Positions 18,229 through 25,979 of a stretch of 64,000 nt of DNA are shown in pieces. This stretch comes from Gammaproteobacteria bacterium. GTDB lineage: Bacteria > Pseudomonadota > Gammaproteobacteria > Pseudomonadales > Ketobacteraceae. Each line of letters begins with the position of its first letter. The stretch's first letter is position 1. The position numbers and the translations under genes are program-made. The stretch spans positions 26,784-90,783 of the forward strand of contig JABLXQ010000024.1 of the NCBI GenBank assembly GCA_013178375.1, read 5' to 3'. The notes under the pieces were generated by a model. It did not search any database, was not told the origin of the DNA, and saw nothing but the letters and a program-made list of their open reading frames with translations.

Positions 18229-19337
18229 GAACCCTCCGGCAAACAGTTGGCATTTTCATTTAACGGATTGACGGTTGGCCGACCTTCGGGTTGTCCTGTC
18301 ATCCAGGTATTCCAATAGCCCTCAAAGAAAGGACCGGGCGCGCCTTCACGCTCGTAATATCCCTGCGGGTCATACACTTTGGCTTCGGGAAACGGGTAAG
18401 GACAGGCAACCGCGGTTGCCAGCCCGGACGCGCGGATAATGCCGAACGCCCCGCCGTACATGAAGTACGCGATGTTCAGTATTCCAAACATGACGAAAAA
18501 AGTGGCCAGCGCCGGCCTTGACGATAAAAAGCGGATTTTCTGCGCCAGCTTTTCTGCCACGGTGCGGCCGGTGTCATCGCGGTAGCAGAGTACACCCGCC
18601 GGAATCATGACAAAGGTGACAAACGTTGATTCCCAGATCAGCGGAAACTGAAATGTTGTGCCGGGGAATAGCGATCCCCAGGGAATGACCTGCGAGTAGA
18701 TATAAAGCCCGGTCCGCACGAGCGTGACTTCAAGCATCATGTCCATCACAAAACCGATGACCAGAATCAAACCGGCCAGACTCCACAGCGGGTGGCGCCA
18801 GACGAAAGCATCCATCGGACTCTTGCTTTGAATGCGCCGCAACAGCCAGATCGCCGGGAAAAACGGGCCGAAGTAGAACATGCAGTACCCGATTACGATA
18901 AAGGGTTCCACTGTGGGAGAAAGACTGACATAGGGCCACCATTCCGGCAGATGCCACAGCTGCGGGTTATAAACCGCGTACGGCGCCCAGTTCATTATTG
19001 GGTCTTGCCAGACGATGGCGGTCGAGGCGATGGCCATCAACACATACGGATGTCCGGGATTGCGTCGCCATGCAACGATGCAGGCAATGAACACTGCCAG
19101 CATCGCAATCACGGTAAAGTAATTCGACCAGTCGGCCCAGTGCGGGTATCCAAACAGAAAATCCACTGGACGGGGCACACCGGATACATCCGGATTCGCA
19201 ACCCGATCCGACGTAAGCCCGGTTCGAAAAAATGATGCGATCACTGCCACTACAGCAAGACAGATCAGACTCCATAGCCACACAGTGACTGCGCCCCGGT
19301 GAGGCGAGGCCTGAATGGCGTCGCTATTGGCTGGCAT
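18225..19337 (-). CDS. AveC-like polytopic membrane protein (copy 2)
   Basis: A 370-residue protein with about seven hydrophobic segments. It shares with copy 1: DPIMNWAPYAVYNP, P-WWP, GLYIYSQVIPWGSLFPGT, Q-PL and DDTGRTVAEKLAQ. It has an extra N-terminal loop and a C-terminal soluble tail (about 300-370) with Cys, Pro and Tyr residues. The similarity to AveC-family proteins is by pattern; I could not run a profile search. It is the first structural gene downstream of TetR in the leftward operon. Conserved polar residues in a hydrophobic protein fit a membrane enzyme acting on a lipid-like substrate. Confidence 0.7.
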   Translation of the reverse strand: MPANSDAIQASPHRGAVTVWLWSLICLAVVAVIASFFRTGLTSDRVANPDVSGVPRPVDFLFGYPHWADWSNYFTVIAMLAVFIACIVAWRRNPGHPYVLMAIASTAIVWQDPIMNWAPYAVYNPQLWHLPEWWPYVSLSPTVEPFIVIGYCMFYFGPFFPAIWLLRRIQSKSPMDAFVWRHPLWSLAGLILVIGFVMDMMLEVTLVRTGLYIYSQVIPWGSLFPGTTFQFPLIWESTFVTFVMIPAGVLCYRDDTGRTVAEKLAQKIRFLSSRPALATFFVMFGILNIAYFMYGGAFGIIRASGLATAVACPYPFPEAKVYDPQGYYEREGAPGPFFEGYWNTWMTGQPEGRPTVNPLNENANCLPEGS

Positions 19338-19355
19338 GATGGTGGTCCCCCTTTT

Positions 19356-19420
19356 TTATTGATGCGTATTTTTATTAATGCGTGTTTTGATTGGTGCGTG
19401 CTTCTATCAGTGCGCGACTT
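19356..19420. repeat. Degenerate 16-bp tandem repeat, four copies
   Basis: Units TTATTGATGCGTATTT, TTATTAATGCGTGTTT, TGATTGGTGCGTGCTT and a diverged fourth copy lie between the AveC-like gene and TetR, running into the TetR stop. They look like slippage expansion; a regulatory role is possible but unproven. Confidence 0.6.
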
Positions 19421-20132
19421 CTGCGCCCCTGCTGATCCCGAGCAGACGGCGCGCTGAATGCAACGCTTCGCGCCGGTGGATGGCGACCTGTTCAGGATCG
19501 AGCGGTTCGAAATGATTGTTGGGCATCAACGCCGTCAGTGCAGCGACATAGAAAACCGTAGTGCCGATAATGGCGCTGGCGGCATGGAACGGATCGTCGT
19601 GGAGCGGTTTGAGTTCGCCGGTAACCCGCCCTTCTGCGAAGAGCCCAAAAAACTTCGCTGGAGTTTGTTCGTTCTCGATAAAAATGCGCTGCGCCGGTTG
19701 ATCGATGCCGTCCGCGATAAATCGCATGATCAGGCGCGCAAGGTTCGGGCGCGACACAACGGCATCCACCCAGACCCCAACCGCCAGTTCGAGCCGCTCT
19801 GAAATCGTATTGCGGCCGGAAACCAATACCTCTTCCAGCCTGCTGGCCAGCGTGCCGAACGAGTCGGCAATCATGGCGTCGTACAGCGCCTGCTTGTCGC
19901 GGAAGTAGTAAAACAGCGCGGCCCGGGTCATACCCAGTTCGTCCGCAATGTCCTCTAATCGGGTGGCGGCGAAGCCCAGTCTGGCAAAGTGATTTTCAGC
20001 CGCAGCGAGAATGGCCGCCCGCGAACGCTCAGCCTTCGAAGTGTTTGTTTTCGAAACATTTTTAGTGGAAGCCTTTTCTTTTGAAGCTTTTTCCCTGGAC
20101 GCTTTTTCCCTGGAAGAAATGGGGTCGTTCAT
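19407..20132 (-). CDS. TetR-family transcriptional regulator
   Basis: A 241-residue regulator. The HTH (about 55-80) reads EDIADELGMTRAALFYYFRDKQALY, the standard TetR signature. The first 35 residues are an unusual Lys/Ser-rich repeat (REKAS, KEKAS, TSKAE), encoded by near-repeated DNA. An internal start downstream of the repeat is possible, but none has an obvious ribosome site. It begins the leftward operon and faces the rightward one across a 45-bp palindrome at 20196-20240, so it likely controls both. Confidence 0.9.
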   Translation of the reverse strand: MNDPISSREKASREKASKEKASTKNVSKTNTSKAERSRAAILAAAENHFARLGFAATRLEDIADELGMTRAALFYYFRDKQALYDAMIADSFGTLASRLEEVLVSGRNTISERLELAVGVWVDAVVSRPNLARLIMRFIADGIDQPAQRIFIENEQTPAKFFGLFAEGRVTGELKPLHDDPFHAASAIIGTTVFYVAALTALMPNNHFEPLDPEQVAIHRREALHSARRLLGISRGAEVAH

Positions 20133-20195
20133 TCTCTGCGCCTAAGTCCTGAAGTTTGCCGGAGCCGGTTGCTGTTGGAGCGATGTTCACATCCT

Positions 20196-20240
20196 TTTTA
20201 CTTTCGCGCAAGTTAATTTTCTACTTGCGAGAAAGTAAAA
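20196..20240. promoter_or_regulatory. 45-bp palindromic operator between the divergent operons
   Basis: Arms TTTTACTTTCGCGCAAGT (20196-20213) and the complement of TTTTACTTTCTCGCAAGT (20223-20240) match at 17 of 18 bases around a nine-base spacer. It lies in the divergent gap next to the TetR gene, where an autoregulatory operator is expected. Since there is no gene end here, a terminator is unlikely. Confidence 0.65.
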
Positions 20241-20328
20241 TGATGAGTAATGTTCGAACCAGTTGCGGCATTGAATGCGGCAACATCACACCCTTGAAAG
20301 CGTTTCGCTCACTGGAGGAGGTTCGGCA

Positions 20329-20439
20329 ATGTGGGATCTGATTTGGACGGAATGCGTGCGGCTCGGCCTCGCATTCGGCGTCATTGGACTGGTCATCCTG
20401 TTCTGGTACTGGCTGATGGATTCTCTGGGCACGTTCTGA
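20329..20439 (+). CDS. Single-helix membrane micro-protein, 36 aa
   Basis: An unrecognised small protein. A GGAGGAGG-type site ends about ten bases before the ATG. The peptide starts MWDLIWTECV, followed by one hydrophobic helix with Gly, Val, Ile and Phe and aromatic residues at the end (FWYWLM). It is the first gene of the rightward operon and leads into the VWA gene. It has the general look of a small subunit or assembly factor of a membrane complex. I know of no family. Confidence 0.6.
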   Translation: MWDLIWTECVRLGLAFGVIGLVILFWYWLMDSLGTF

Positions 20440-20507
20440 TGCAGGACGCGAAGAGACTGAACGAAAGAAACTGAACGAACGAGACTGGACGAAGTGGAAG
20501 CTTGATC

Positions 20508-22040
20508 ATGTCAACCGGTGCTGCACAGGCCTGCAATATAGAACGTAGCTGCTCGATTGTGGCCTCCGCATTTTCAGGTGGACGCTGCCAGCGTGTGCAC
20601 CTGATGTCGGGTGAACGCCGCGCTTTTGGGATGAATCCTGCGCGCACCGAAGTACAAGTGCCCTACCCACCCGTCACCACCGGGTGGACGCAAAGAACCT
20701 GGACCTGCGGAATCGCAATGCAGTGTTCGCCATCGAAGAGCCGCATTGCGTCTTACACACTACAGGCTTTGTCGCCCAGACAGACCACGGCACTTTCCCT
20801 GGTGGAAGGCGGCGTTGCCCTGGGCTGGATCAGTTCGCGCTGGCCCGGACTGATTTCCGAAGCGAAACGATTTCTGCCCGAACTGGATGTGCTGGACGGG
20901 GAACTGGATGGCGCCATCATTATGGAACGCGCCCTGCAGCTTGCCCGTTCAAAACAGGAGCTGAATTCCCATCCCCTGCTGGGTCGGCTGCCGGCGGGTC
21001 TGGCAACGAAAGAGGGAATTCTTGCGGCTCTGATGCGGGCGCAAAGTCGCATGCCGTGGAGCACAAACAAGCGCTACATCTCCCCCGGTTATGAATCCAT
21101 TCCCGCTGGCGGGGAAAGCAATATCAAGAGTTCACGCCTGCCACCACCCAGCCGCCCGGAGGATGATGACATTGAAATCCGCGCTGACCAGCGTGCGGGA
21201 ATTCCTTACCCCGAGTGGAATATGTGGACCGAAAAATTCCTGCCGGATCATGTCGCCGTTCTGGAGCGCAAAGTGCCACCCGGCAACAAACCAGCCAGGC
21301 CAGTGTCCGCTGATTTGCGCCGATGGTTTGAACGGCCAACCAATCGCGTGATGAAGAACCGGCTTGAGGATGGGTCTGACCTAGATATCGATCACTACAT
21401 CGAACATCACGTCAATCGTCTGACCGGAATGCAGTCGGAAGCGCGCATATTCCGGGATCTGCAACCGGCGTTCCGTGACGTTACCACCGCCCTGCTGCTC
21501 GACGGCAGCGCCTCGTTGAGTGTTGGCGGCGGCAATGCATTCAAACTGGAGCTGGCCTGTGCCGACGGGCTATGTCATGCCATGGCACTGGCGCGCGAGC
21601 GGCACGGGCTCTTCGTCTTCAATGGCAAATCCCGTCATCGCGTGAACATCACCTGCCTGCGGGATTTCAAGGATATTCACTCCGTTACACCGGGCGAACT
21701 CGGAATTGCAGCTGGCGGTTACACGCGGCTTGGCGCGCCACTGCGACACCTGACCCGTCGCCTGCTGGAGCAAAAATCCGAACGGCGACTTCTGATCATT
21801 ATCGGAGATGGCCTGATATCGGATGAAGGCTACGAAGGACGCTACGCCTGGGCAGATTCGGCCCACGCGGTCCAGGAAGCGGAAGAGGCTGGCATCTCGC
21901 TGTTTTACATCGGGGTTGGGCAGACCAGGGTCGATCCCCTGCCGGATGTTTTCGGACCGCGGCGATCCACACGCATCAAGCACGTCGATGAACTGCCGCG
22001 CATTTTGGCCCGCGTTCACCGCGAACTTGTAGCGGCATAA
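20508..22040 (+). CDS. VWA-domain protein, CbbO/NorD-like (copy 2)
   Basis: A 510-residue protein. ATG 20508 has GGAAG seven bases upstream; a TTG two codons earlier is less likely. N-terminal 70 residues are Cys- and Ser-rich and unlike copy 1. The central part has YPEWN (234-238) and LDIDHYIEHHVN, and the C-terminal VWA domain has the MIDAS motif DGSAS (332-336), where copy 1 has DISGS. It is followed 22 bases later by its MoxR partner. The pair is expected to activate or assemble a metalloenzyme. The client may be one of the membrane proteins encoded next. Confidence 0.88.
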   Translation: MSTGAAQACNIERSCSIVASAFSGGRCQRVHLMSGERRAFGMNPARTEVQVPYPPVTTGWTQRTWTCGIAMQCSPSKSRIASYTLQALSPRQTTALSLVEGGVALGWISSRWPGLISEAKRFLPELDVLDGELDGAIIMERALQLARSKQELNSHPLLGRLPAGLATKEGILAALMRAQSRMPWSTNKRYISPGYESIPAGGESNIKSSRLPPPSRPEDDDIEIRADQRAGIPYPEWNMWTEKFLPDHVAVLERKVPPGNKPARPVSADLRRWFERPTNRVMKNRLEDGSDLDIDHYIEHHVNRLTGMQSEARIFRDLQPAFRDVTTALLLDGSASLSVGGGNAFKLELACADGLCHAMALARERHGLFVFNGKSRHRVNITCLRDFKDIHSVTPGELGIAAGGYTRLGAPLRHLTRRLLEQKSERRLLIIIGDGLISDEGYEGRYAWADSAHAVQEAEEAGISLFYIGVGQTRVDPLPDVFGPRRSTRIKHVDELPRILARVHRELVAA

Positions 22041-22061
22041 CCAGATTGAACTGAGGACGGT

Positions 22062-22916
22062 ATGAGCAACAATTTTCAGCACGCAAACAAGTTCTACCAA
22101 TCCAACAACAACGAAGTGTCGCTGTTCAGGCAGGCGGCCGAACAACATCTCCCCGTCATGCTGACTGGGCCAACCGGGTGCGGCAAAACCCGGCTGATCG
22201 AACACATGGGCGAAGTGCTTAGCCGCAAGGTGATTACCATCAGCTGTCATGACGACCTGACCAGTGCCGATCTCGTCGGCCGCTTCATGGTCACCGGCGG
22301 CGATGTGGTATGGAACGATGGGCCGCTGACCCGGGCCGTCAAGGAAGGCGCCATCTGCTACATGGACGAAGTGGTGGAAGCGCGCCATGACTCACTGGCG
22401 GTGTTGCACTCGTTAACCGACCACCGCAGAACGCTTTATCTCGATCGCGCGGGTGAAGTCATTGAAGCGCCGGCTACTTTTATGCTGGTGTGCTCGTATA
22501 ACCCGGCCTACAGAAGTTCATTGAAAGAACTGAAGCCATCGTTCCGGCAGCGCTTCGTCACCATTGCAATGAATTTCCTGCCACCCGAGCGTGAAGCCGA
22601 AGTACTGGTTGCCGAAGCGGGTGTCGACATGTCAGTTGCAAAGCGACTGGTGCAGTGTGCGACCAGTATCCGCAGTGCCGACGACGTCTTCCATTTTGAA
22701 CCGCCCTCGACGCGCGCGCTGGTCACGGCCGCCAAAATGATTGCGGCAGGTGCAGACGAACTGGAGGCCGCCGAAGTCTGCATTCTGGCACCACTCAGCA
22801 ATGACGGCGCCGTCACCGATGGGCTGAGCGAAATTGCCGCTGCCTGCCTGCTGGGTGCCAGCCGGTCTGAAATCACTGACAACAATAAACAACGCCAATC
22901 CGGAGCCAAACGATGA
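22062..22916 (+). CDS. MoxR/CbbQ-type AAA+ ATPase (copy 2)
   Basis: A 284-residue ATPase with Walker A GPTGCGKT (36-43), Walker B ICYMDE (98-103) and the block SCHDDLTSADLVGRF. It is a clear paralogue of the ATPase at 14749, with the same spacing of motifs but a shorter N-terminus. Its stop overlaps the start of the 44-residue micro-protein (ATGA). By family knowledge it forms a ring that acts with the VWA protein on a client metalloenzyme. The strict coupling to membrane peptide genes suggests that the client is a membrane complex. Confidence 0.93.
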   Translation: MSNNFQHANKFYQSNNNEVSLFRQAAEQHLPVMLTGPTGCGKTRLIEHMGEVLSRKVITISCHDDLTSADLVGRFMVTGGDVVWNDGPLTRAVKEGAICYMDEVVEARHDSLAVLHSLTDHRRTLYLDRAGEVIEAPATFMLVCSYNPAYRSSLKELKPSFRQRFVTIAMNFLPPEREAEVLVAEAGVDMSVAKRLVQCATSIRSADDVFHFEPPSTRALVTAAKMIAAGADELEAAEVCILAPLSNDGAVTDGLSEIAAACLLGASRSEITDNNKQRQSGAKR

Positions 22917-23047
22917 GCAAGAAAATTGTTTCCGAGCAGGACCGTCGCAGAAAGAAGGCCATGATCGTCTTTCAGGTATTGCTGTATTCGTATCTGCTGG
23001 GATTGTTTCTCTTTCAACTGCATCTCTATTCACTCAGCGACTGGTAA
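22913..23047 (+). CDS. Single-helix membrane micro-protein, 44 aa
   Basis: An unrecognised protein beginning MSKKIVSEQDRRRKKAM, then one hydrophobic helix (about 17-38; IVFQVLLYSYLLGLFLFQL) and a short tail ending SDW. A basic N-terminus inside and the tail outside is predicted from the positive-inside rule. It overlaps the MoxR stop by four bases and is followed six bases later by the next membrane gene, so it is an integral part of the operon, not a chance frame. Confidence 0.65.
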   Translation: MSKKIVSEQDRRRKKAMIVFQVLLYSYLLGLFLFQLHLYSLSDW

Positions 23048-23053
23048 AAAATC

Positions 23054-23758
23054 ATGGCAACAACAACGAACGTATTTGGCGCTTACAACGCACATCAAGA
23101 CGAAAGTAAACAAGCCCAGTGGCGCGCTGACAAATGGATGATTGGCGGCACCCTTCTCATGGGAACCGGTGTTCTGGGAATATTTGGTTTGCCACTTTTC
23201 TTCTACGGCTTGTGGTTACAGATGCAGGCCGCCAAAGCAGGGCTTTCCGTACGGCCACTGATCGTCACCCTGATCGGATATCTGGTGATCATCGACTCCT
23301 CGCTCAACAGTCTGGGCTGGGCGATGGATCTTTTCGCGAACCATTCTCTGATCAACCGCGTTCTCACATCGGGATGGGGCGCGGTTTTTGACGGCGGTTA
23401 CTTCTGGCATTACAACGAGCTCAAGATGGGCCCCTATACGATCGGCGGTGCCGGCGCTCCCGGCGAAAAAGCCTGGGAAATATCCTTGATCCTGGCGTGC
23501 TTTTGCCCCCGCCTGGCAGCGGCCATCGGCTTACTGCAAATGAAACGCTGGGGACAACAGTGGTTGATCGTCACCTGCTGGATGGGACTCATCGTGTGGA
23601 TTGGCTACAACCTCAACATGACGTTCTACGCGGACGTACGTTACGCCAATATCACCTTCCCGGTATGGGGCTGGTGGATCTACGACATTTTTTACATCAC
23701 GCCATTTCTGGCGCTGCCGTACCTGCATACGGTAAACCGGGAAATCTTTACGGATTGA
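23054..23758 (+). CDS. Polytopic membrane protein of unknown family
   Basis: A 234-residue protein with about five hydrophobic segments (around 29-55, 75-95, 140-165, 178-197 and 208-230). It is rich in Trp, Tyr, Gly and His at segment ends (GGYFWHYNELKMGPY; VWGWWIYDIFY), a pattern expected for membrane enzymes or quinone/metal sites. I do not recognise the family; it is not a clear AveC-like paralogue. The gene is packed between the 44-residue micro-protein and a second small membrane protein and precedes a P450, so it probably works with the MoxR/VWA pair. Confidence 0.65.
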   Translation: MATTTNVFGAYNAHQDESKQAQWRADKWMIGGTLLMGTGVLGIFGLPLFFYGLWLQMQAAKAGLSVRPLIVTLIGYLVIIDSSLNSLGWAMDLFANHSLINRVLTSGWGAVFDGGYFWHYNELKMGPYTIGGAGAPGEKAWEISLILACFCPRLAAAIGLLQMKRWGQQWLIVTCWMGLIVWIGYNLNMTFYADVRYANITFPVWGWWIYDIFYITPFLALPYLHTVNREIFTD

Positions 23759-23805
23759 CGCAACGGCCAACGATTCAGGCGTCAACTATTCAGGAGTCAC
23801 TAACG

Positions 23806-24222
23806 ATGAAAAATACCAGCGAAAATAATTTGCCGGTGGGTACGACCGAGCATTTCTCGAACATGCACAAATGGCTGCAACGCGGGTTATTCGTCTGCCT
23901 CGTCGTATTGGTGCTGGAAGCGTCGCTTAGCCTGCCGGGTCTGTTGATCTGGTTTGGCTGGCCGACACTGACGATCACTGAAGTGTGCGACGAATTGATG
24001 AAAGTTCGCTGGTCAGATGACAAGGCAGTTTGCCTGGTGCCCCACCCGCTCTATGGCGCCAACGAAGGCGAAGGCCGCACGAACGGGCCTGCTGCAACCG
24101 CGCAGGATGAATGGGGCATCCAGCCCAGGCCATTGTACAAGCGCATCAATTTTCGTGATCTTGTGAAATTCAGGGACGATCGGCTGGCCCGTGAAGCAGC
24201 CGCTGCAACCGCAACGCAATAG
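23806..24222 (+). CDS. Small membrane-anchored protein of unknown family
   Basis: A 138-residue protein. CAGGAG lies nine bases before ATG 23806. There is one long hydrophobic segment (about 28-52: GLFVCLVVLVLEASLSLPGLL) followed by a soluble part with two cysteines (CDELMKVRWSDDKAVC), then Pro/Gly-rich and charged sequence. The layout suggests a membrane anchor with a periplasmic or cytoplasmic domain. It sits between the polytopic protein and the P450 and is otherwise unrecognised. The two cysteines, 16 positions apart, may form a disulfide or bind a metal. Confidence 0.6.
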   Translation: MKNTSENNLPVGTTEHFSNMHKWLQRGLFVCLVVLVLEASLSLPGLLIWFGWPTLTITEVCDELMKVRWSDDKAVCLVPHPLYGANEGEGRTNGPAATAQDEWGIQPRPLYKRINFRDLVKFRDDRLAREAAAATATQ

Positions 24223-24282
24223 CCAACCCCTGCGCCAGAATCACAAATCAAAACCAATCGTCGAGTAGAGAAGGACAGTATT

Positions 24283-25530
24283 ATGAACATCGCAGAAGCA
24301 GGAAAAATGAAAAAACCAGCCCATGTGCCGGACGAGCTGGTTTTCGAATTTGATTACAACAATGATCCGGAATACTGCCGGGACCCGCACGCCCGCACGG
24401 TGAATCTGGTAAAGAAAGCCCCGCCGATTTTCTGGACGCCTTACAACGGTGGCCACTGGATGTTCATGTCCTACAAAGCCGTCTCGGAGGCCCTGGTCGA
24501 CTATAAAAAATTCTCCAGCGAACATTTTTCGCCGGAAGCCTTTGACGCCATGATGTCTGAACTACCGCAAGAGGAGCGGATTCCTGCGCCGGTTCCCATC
24601 TGCATTGACCCTCCAGTGCACACGAAACTGCGTCAGCCACTGTTTTCGACATTTTCGCCCAAGTCAGTGTTCGCCATGGAGGGAAAAATCCGCGCGCTTG
24701 CTGAACGTCTTGTCGACAACATAGCCAGCAAGGGTCAATGCGAATTCCAGCATGCAGTGTCCGATGTGTATCCCGTCGAAATTTTCCTGTCCATGTTCGG
24801 TCTGCCGGTGGAGAAAGAACGGGAGTACCGGGATCTGGCAAAGAAACATCTGTCTGTCATATCGCCGGATCTATCCGAAAACATGCTGATGATGAAAGCC
24901 ATCGCCGACGTGCTGCGCGATACGATCATCGATCGGCGGAAAAATCCCAGGGATGATTTGATTAGTATGCTTTGGTCGCTGAAGCTGGAAGGTGAACCGA
25001 TGACGCTTGAGCTCATGCTGAGTTACTGCGTTATCCTGTTCATTGCCGGGCTTGACACGGTGGTGAACGCGCTCGGATTTGGTGTGCGGCATCTGGCAAC
25101 AGATCCGCAGCTGCAGCGGGAACTGCGTGAAAACCCGGAACTGATTCCAAAGGCAACCGAAGAAATCCTGCGTCGGTATGCATTTGTGGCACCTATCCGC
25201 ATGCTGAAGAGCGATAAGGAATTTCACGGCATCCAGTTTGCGCAAGGCGAGAGAGTCATGCTGTTTATTCCCGGCGCCAGCATTGATGAAGCTGCCTATC
25301 CTGATGCCACCCATTTCGAAATGAGACGGGAAAAGCTGAATCACCTGGCATTCGGCGCGGGCCCACACCATTGTCTGGGCGCGCACCTGGCACGGATGGA
25401 GCTGAAAATAATGTATGAAACGCTTCTCACGAAATTGCCAGAATTTCGCTTGGACCCCAACAATCCCCCCGCCTTTCACGGCAGCATCATCGCCGGACCA
25501 ACGAGCATCCATCTGGTGTGGGATGTGTAA
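24283..25530 (+). CDS. Cytochrome P450
   Basis: A 415-residue soluble P450: I-helix AGLDT (255-259), K-helix EILR (294-297), heme loop FGAGPHHCLG with Cys364. It follows the membrane-protein genes after 60 bases and precedes the small beta-rich protein, so it is part of the rightward MoxR/VWA operon. It differs strongly from the P450s at 2082, 30312 and 53763 (N-terminus, B-C loop). Bacterial P450s do not usually need a MoxR chaperone, so co-operation is more likely at pathway level. The substrate is unknown. Confidence 0.95.
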   Translation: MNIAEAGKMKKPAHVPDELVFEFDYNNDPEYCRDPHARTVNLVKKAPPIFWTPYNGGHWMFMSYKAVSEALVDYKKFSSEHFSPEAFDAMMSELPQEERIPAPVPICIDPPVHTKLRQPLFSTFSPKSVFAMEGKIRALAERLVDNIASKGQCEFQHAVSDVYPVEIFLSMFGLPVEKEREYRDLAKKHLSVISPDLSENMLMMKAIADVLRDTIIDRRKNPRDDLISMLWSLKLEGEPMTLELMLSYCVILFIAGLDTVVNALGFGVRHLATDPQLQRELRENPELIPKATEEILRRYAFVAPIRMLKSDKEFHGIQFAQGERVMLFIPGASIDEAAYPDATHFEMRREKLNHLAFGAGPHHCLGAHLARMELKIMYETLLTKLPEFRLDPNNPPAFHGSIIAGPTSIHLVWDV

Positions 25531-25570
25531 CGTTCAGGTATTCAAACTCAGCAAATAAACGGTGAATAAT

Positions 25571-25924
25571 ATGGAAAGCAATACCAAAAAAGCAGAAAGC
25601 ACAACGAATTCCGCCGCACCTGGTTCAGTGGATGGGAGCTGGAGTGTCACCATTCACGGCCCAACCGGCCCCCAGGCAACGACACTGGAACTGAAAACGG
25701 TCGACGGCGTATTGACAGGCACCCAGTCTGCGATGGGGCAGCTGGAAGAAGCCACCAGCCTTGCATACGACAGCAAAACCGGCGAAATTTCCTGGATCAA
25801 CAAGATCAAAAAGCCACTGCCCATCACCTTGAAGTTTCAGGGAACAGTTGAAAGCAACTCGATCAGTGGCAAGGTCAACGCTGCGATCATGGGCTCCTTC
25901 CCTTTTACCGCAGTGAAAAAATGA
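25571..25924 (+). CDS. Small beta-rich domain protein, free copy 1
   Basis: A 117-residue protein. After an acidic, polar N-terminus (about 25 residues) come alternating beta-strands: GSWSVTIHGPTGP, LELKTVDGVLTGT, a Y-S-TGEISW turn, NKIKKPLPITLKF, and NSISGKVNAAIMGSFPFT. The same domain is fused to the P450 at 30312-31913 and occurs free at 55273-55593. Its size and hairpin pattern suggest a lipocalin-like or small beta-barrel fold. Always lying next to a P450, it may bind the substrate or product; this is inference. A GTG nine bases upstream is an alternative start. Confidence 0.75.
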   Translation: MESNTKKAESTTNSAAPGSVDGSWSVTIHGPTGPQATTLELKTVDGVLTGTQSAMGQLEEATSLAYDSKTGEISWINKIKKPLPITLKFQGTVESNSISGKVNAAIMGSFPFTAVKK

Positions 25925-25957
25925 GCCCAGACTCATGACAGGAAGATAAACGCGTGA

Positions 25958-25979
25958 GGGGGTCTTTTAAACGACCCCC
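25958..25979. terminator. Hairpin at the convergent gene ends
   Basis: GGGGGTC (25958-25964) pairs with GACCCCC (25973-25979) around an eight-base loop that contains the ligase stop codon. It lies between two converging genes, where termination is expected, but no clear T-run follows. Confidence 0.45.

Noticed and set aside
12774..24222. A particulate methane/ammonia monooxygenase (CuMMO) cluster
   Set aside because: The membrane proteins and micro-proteins look superficially similar in size, but no PmoA/B/C motif or periplasmic cupredoxin domain is present.
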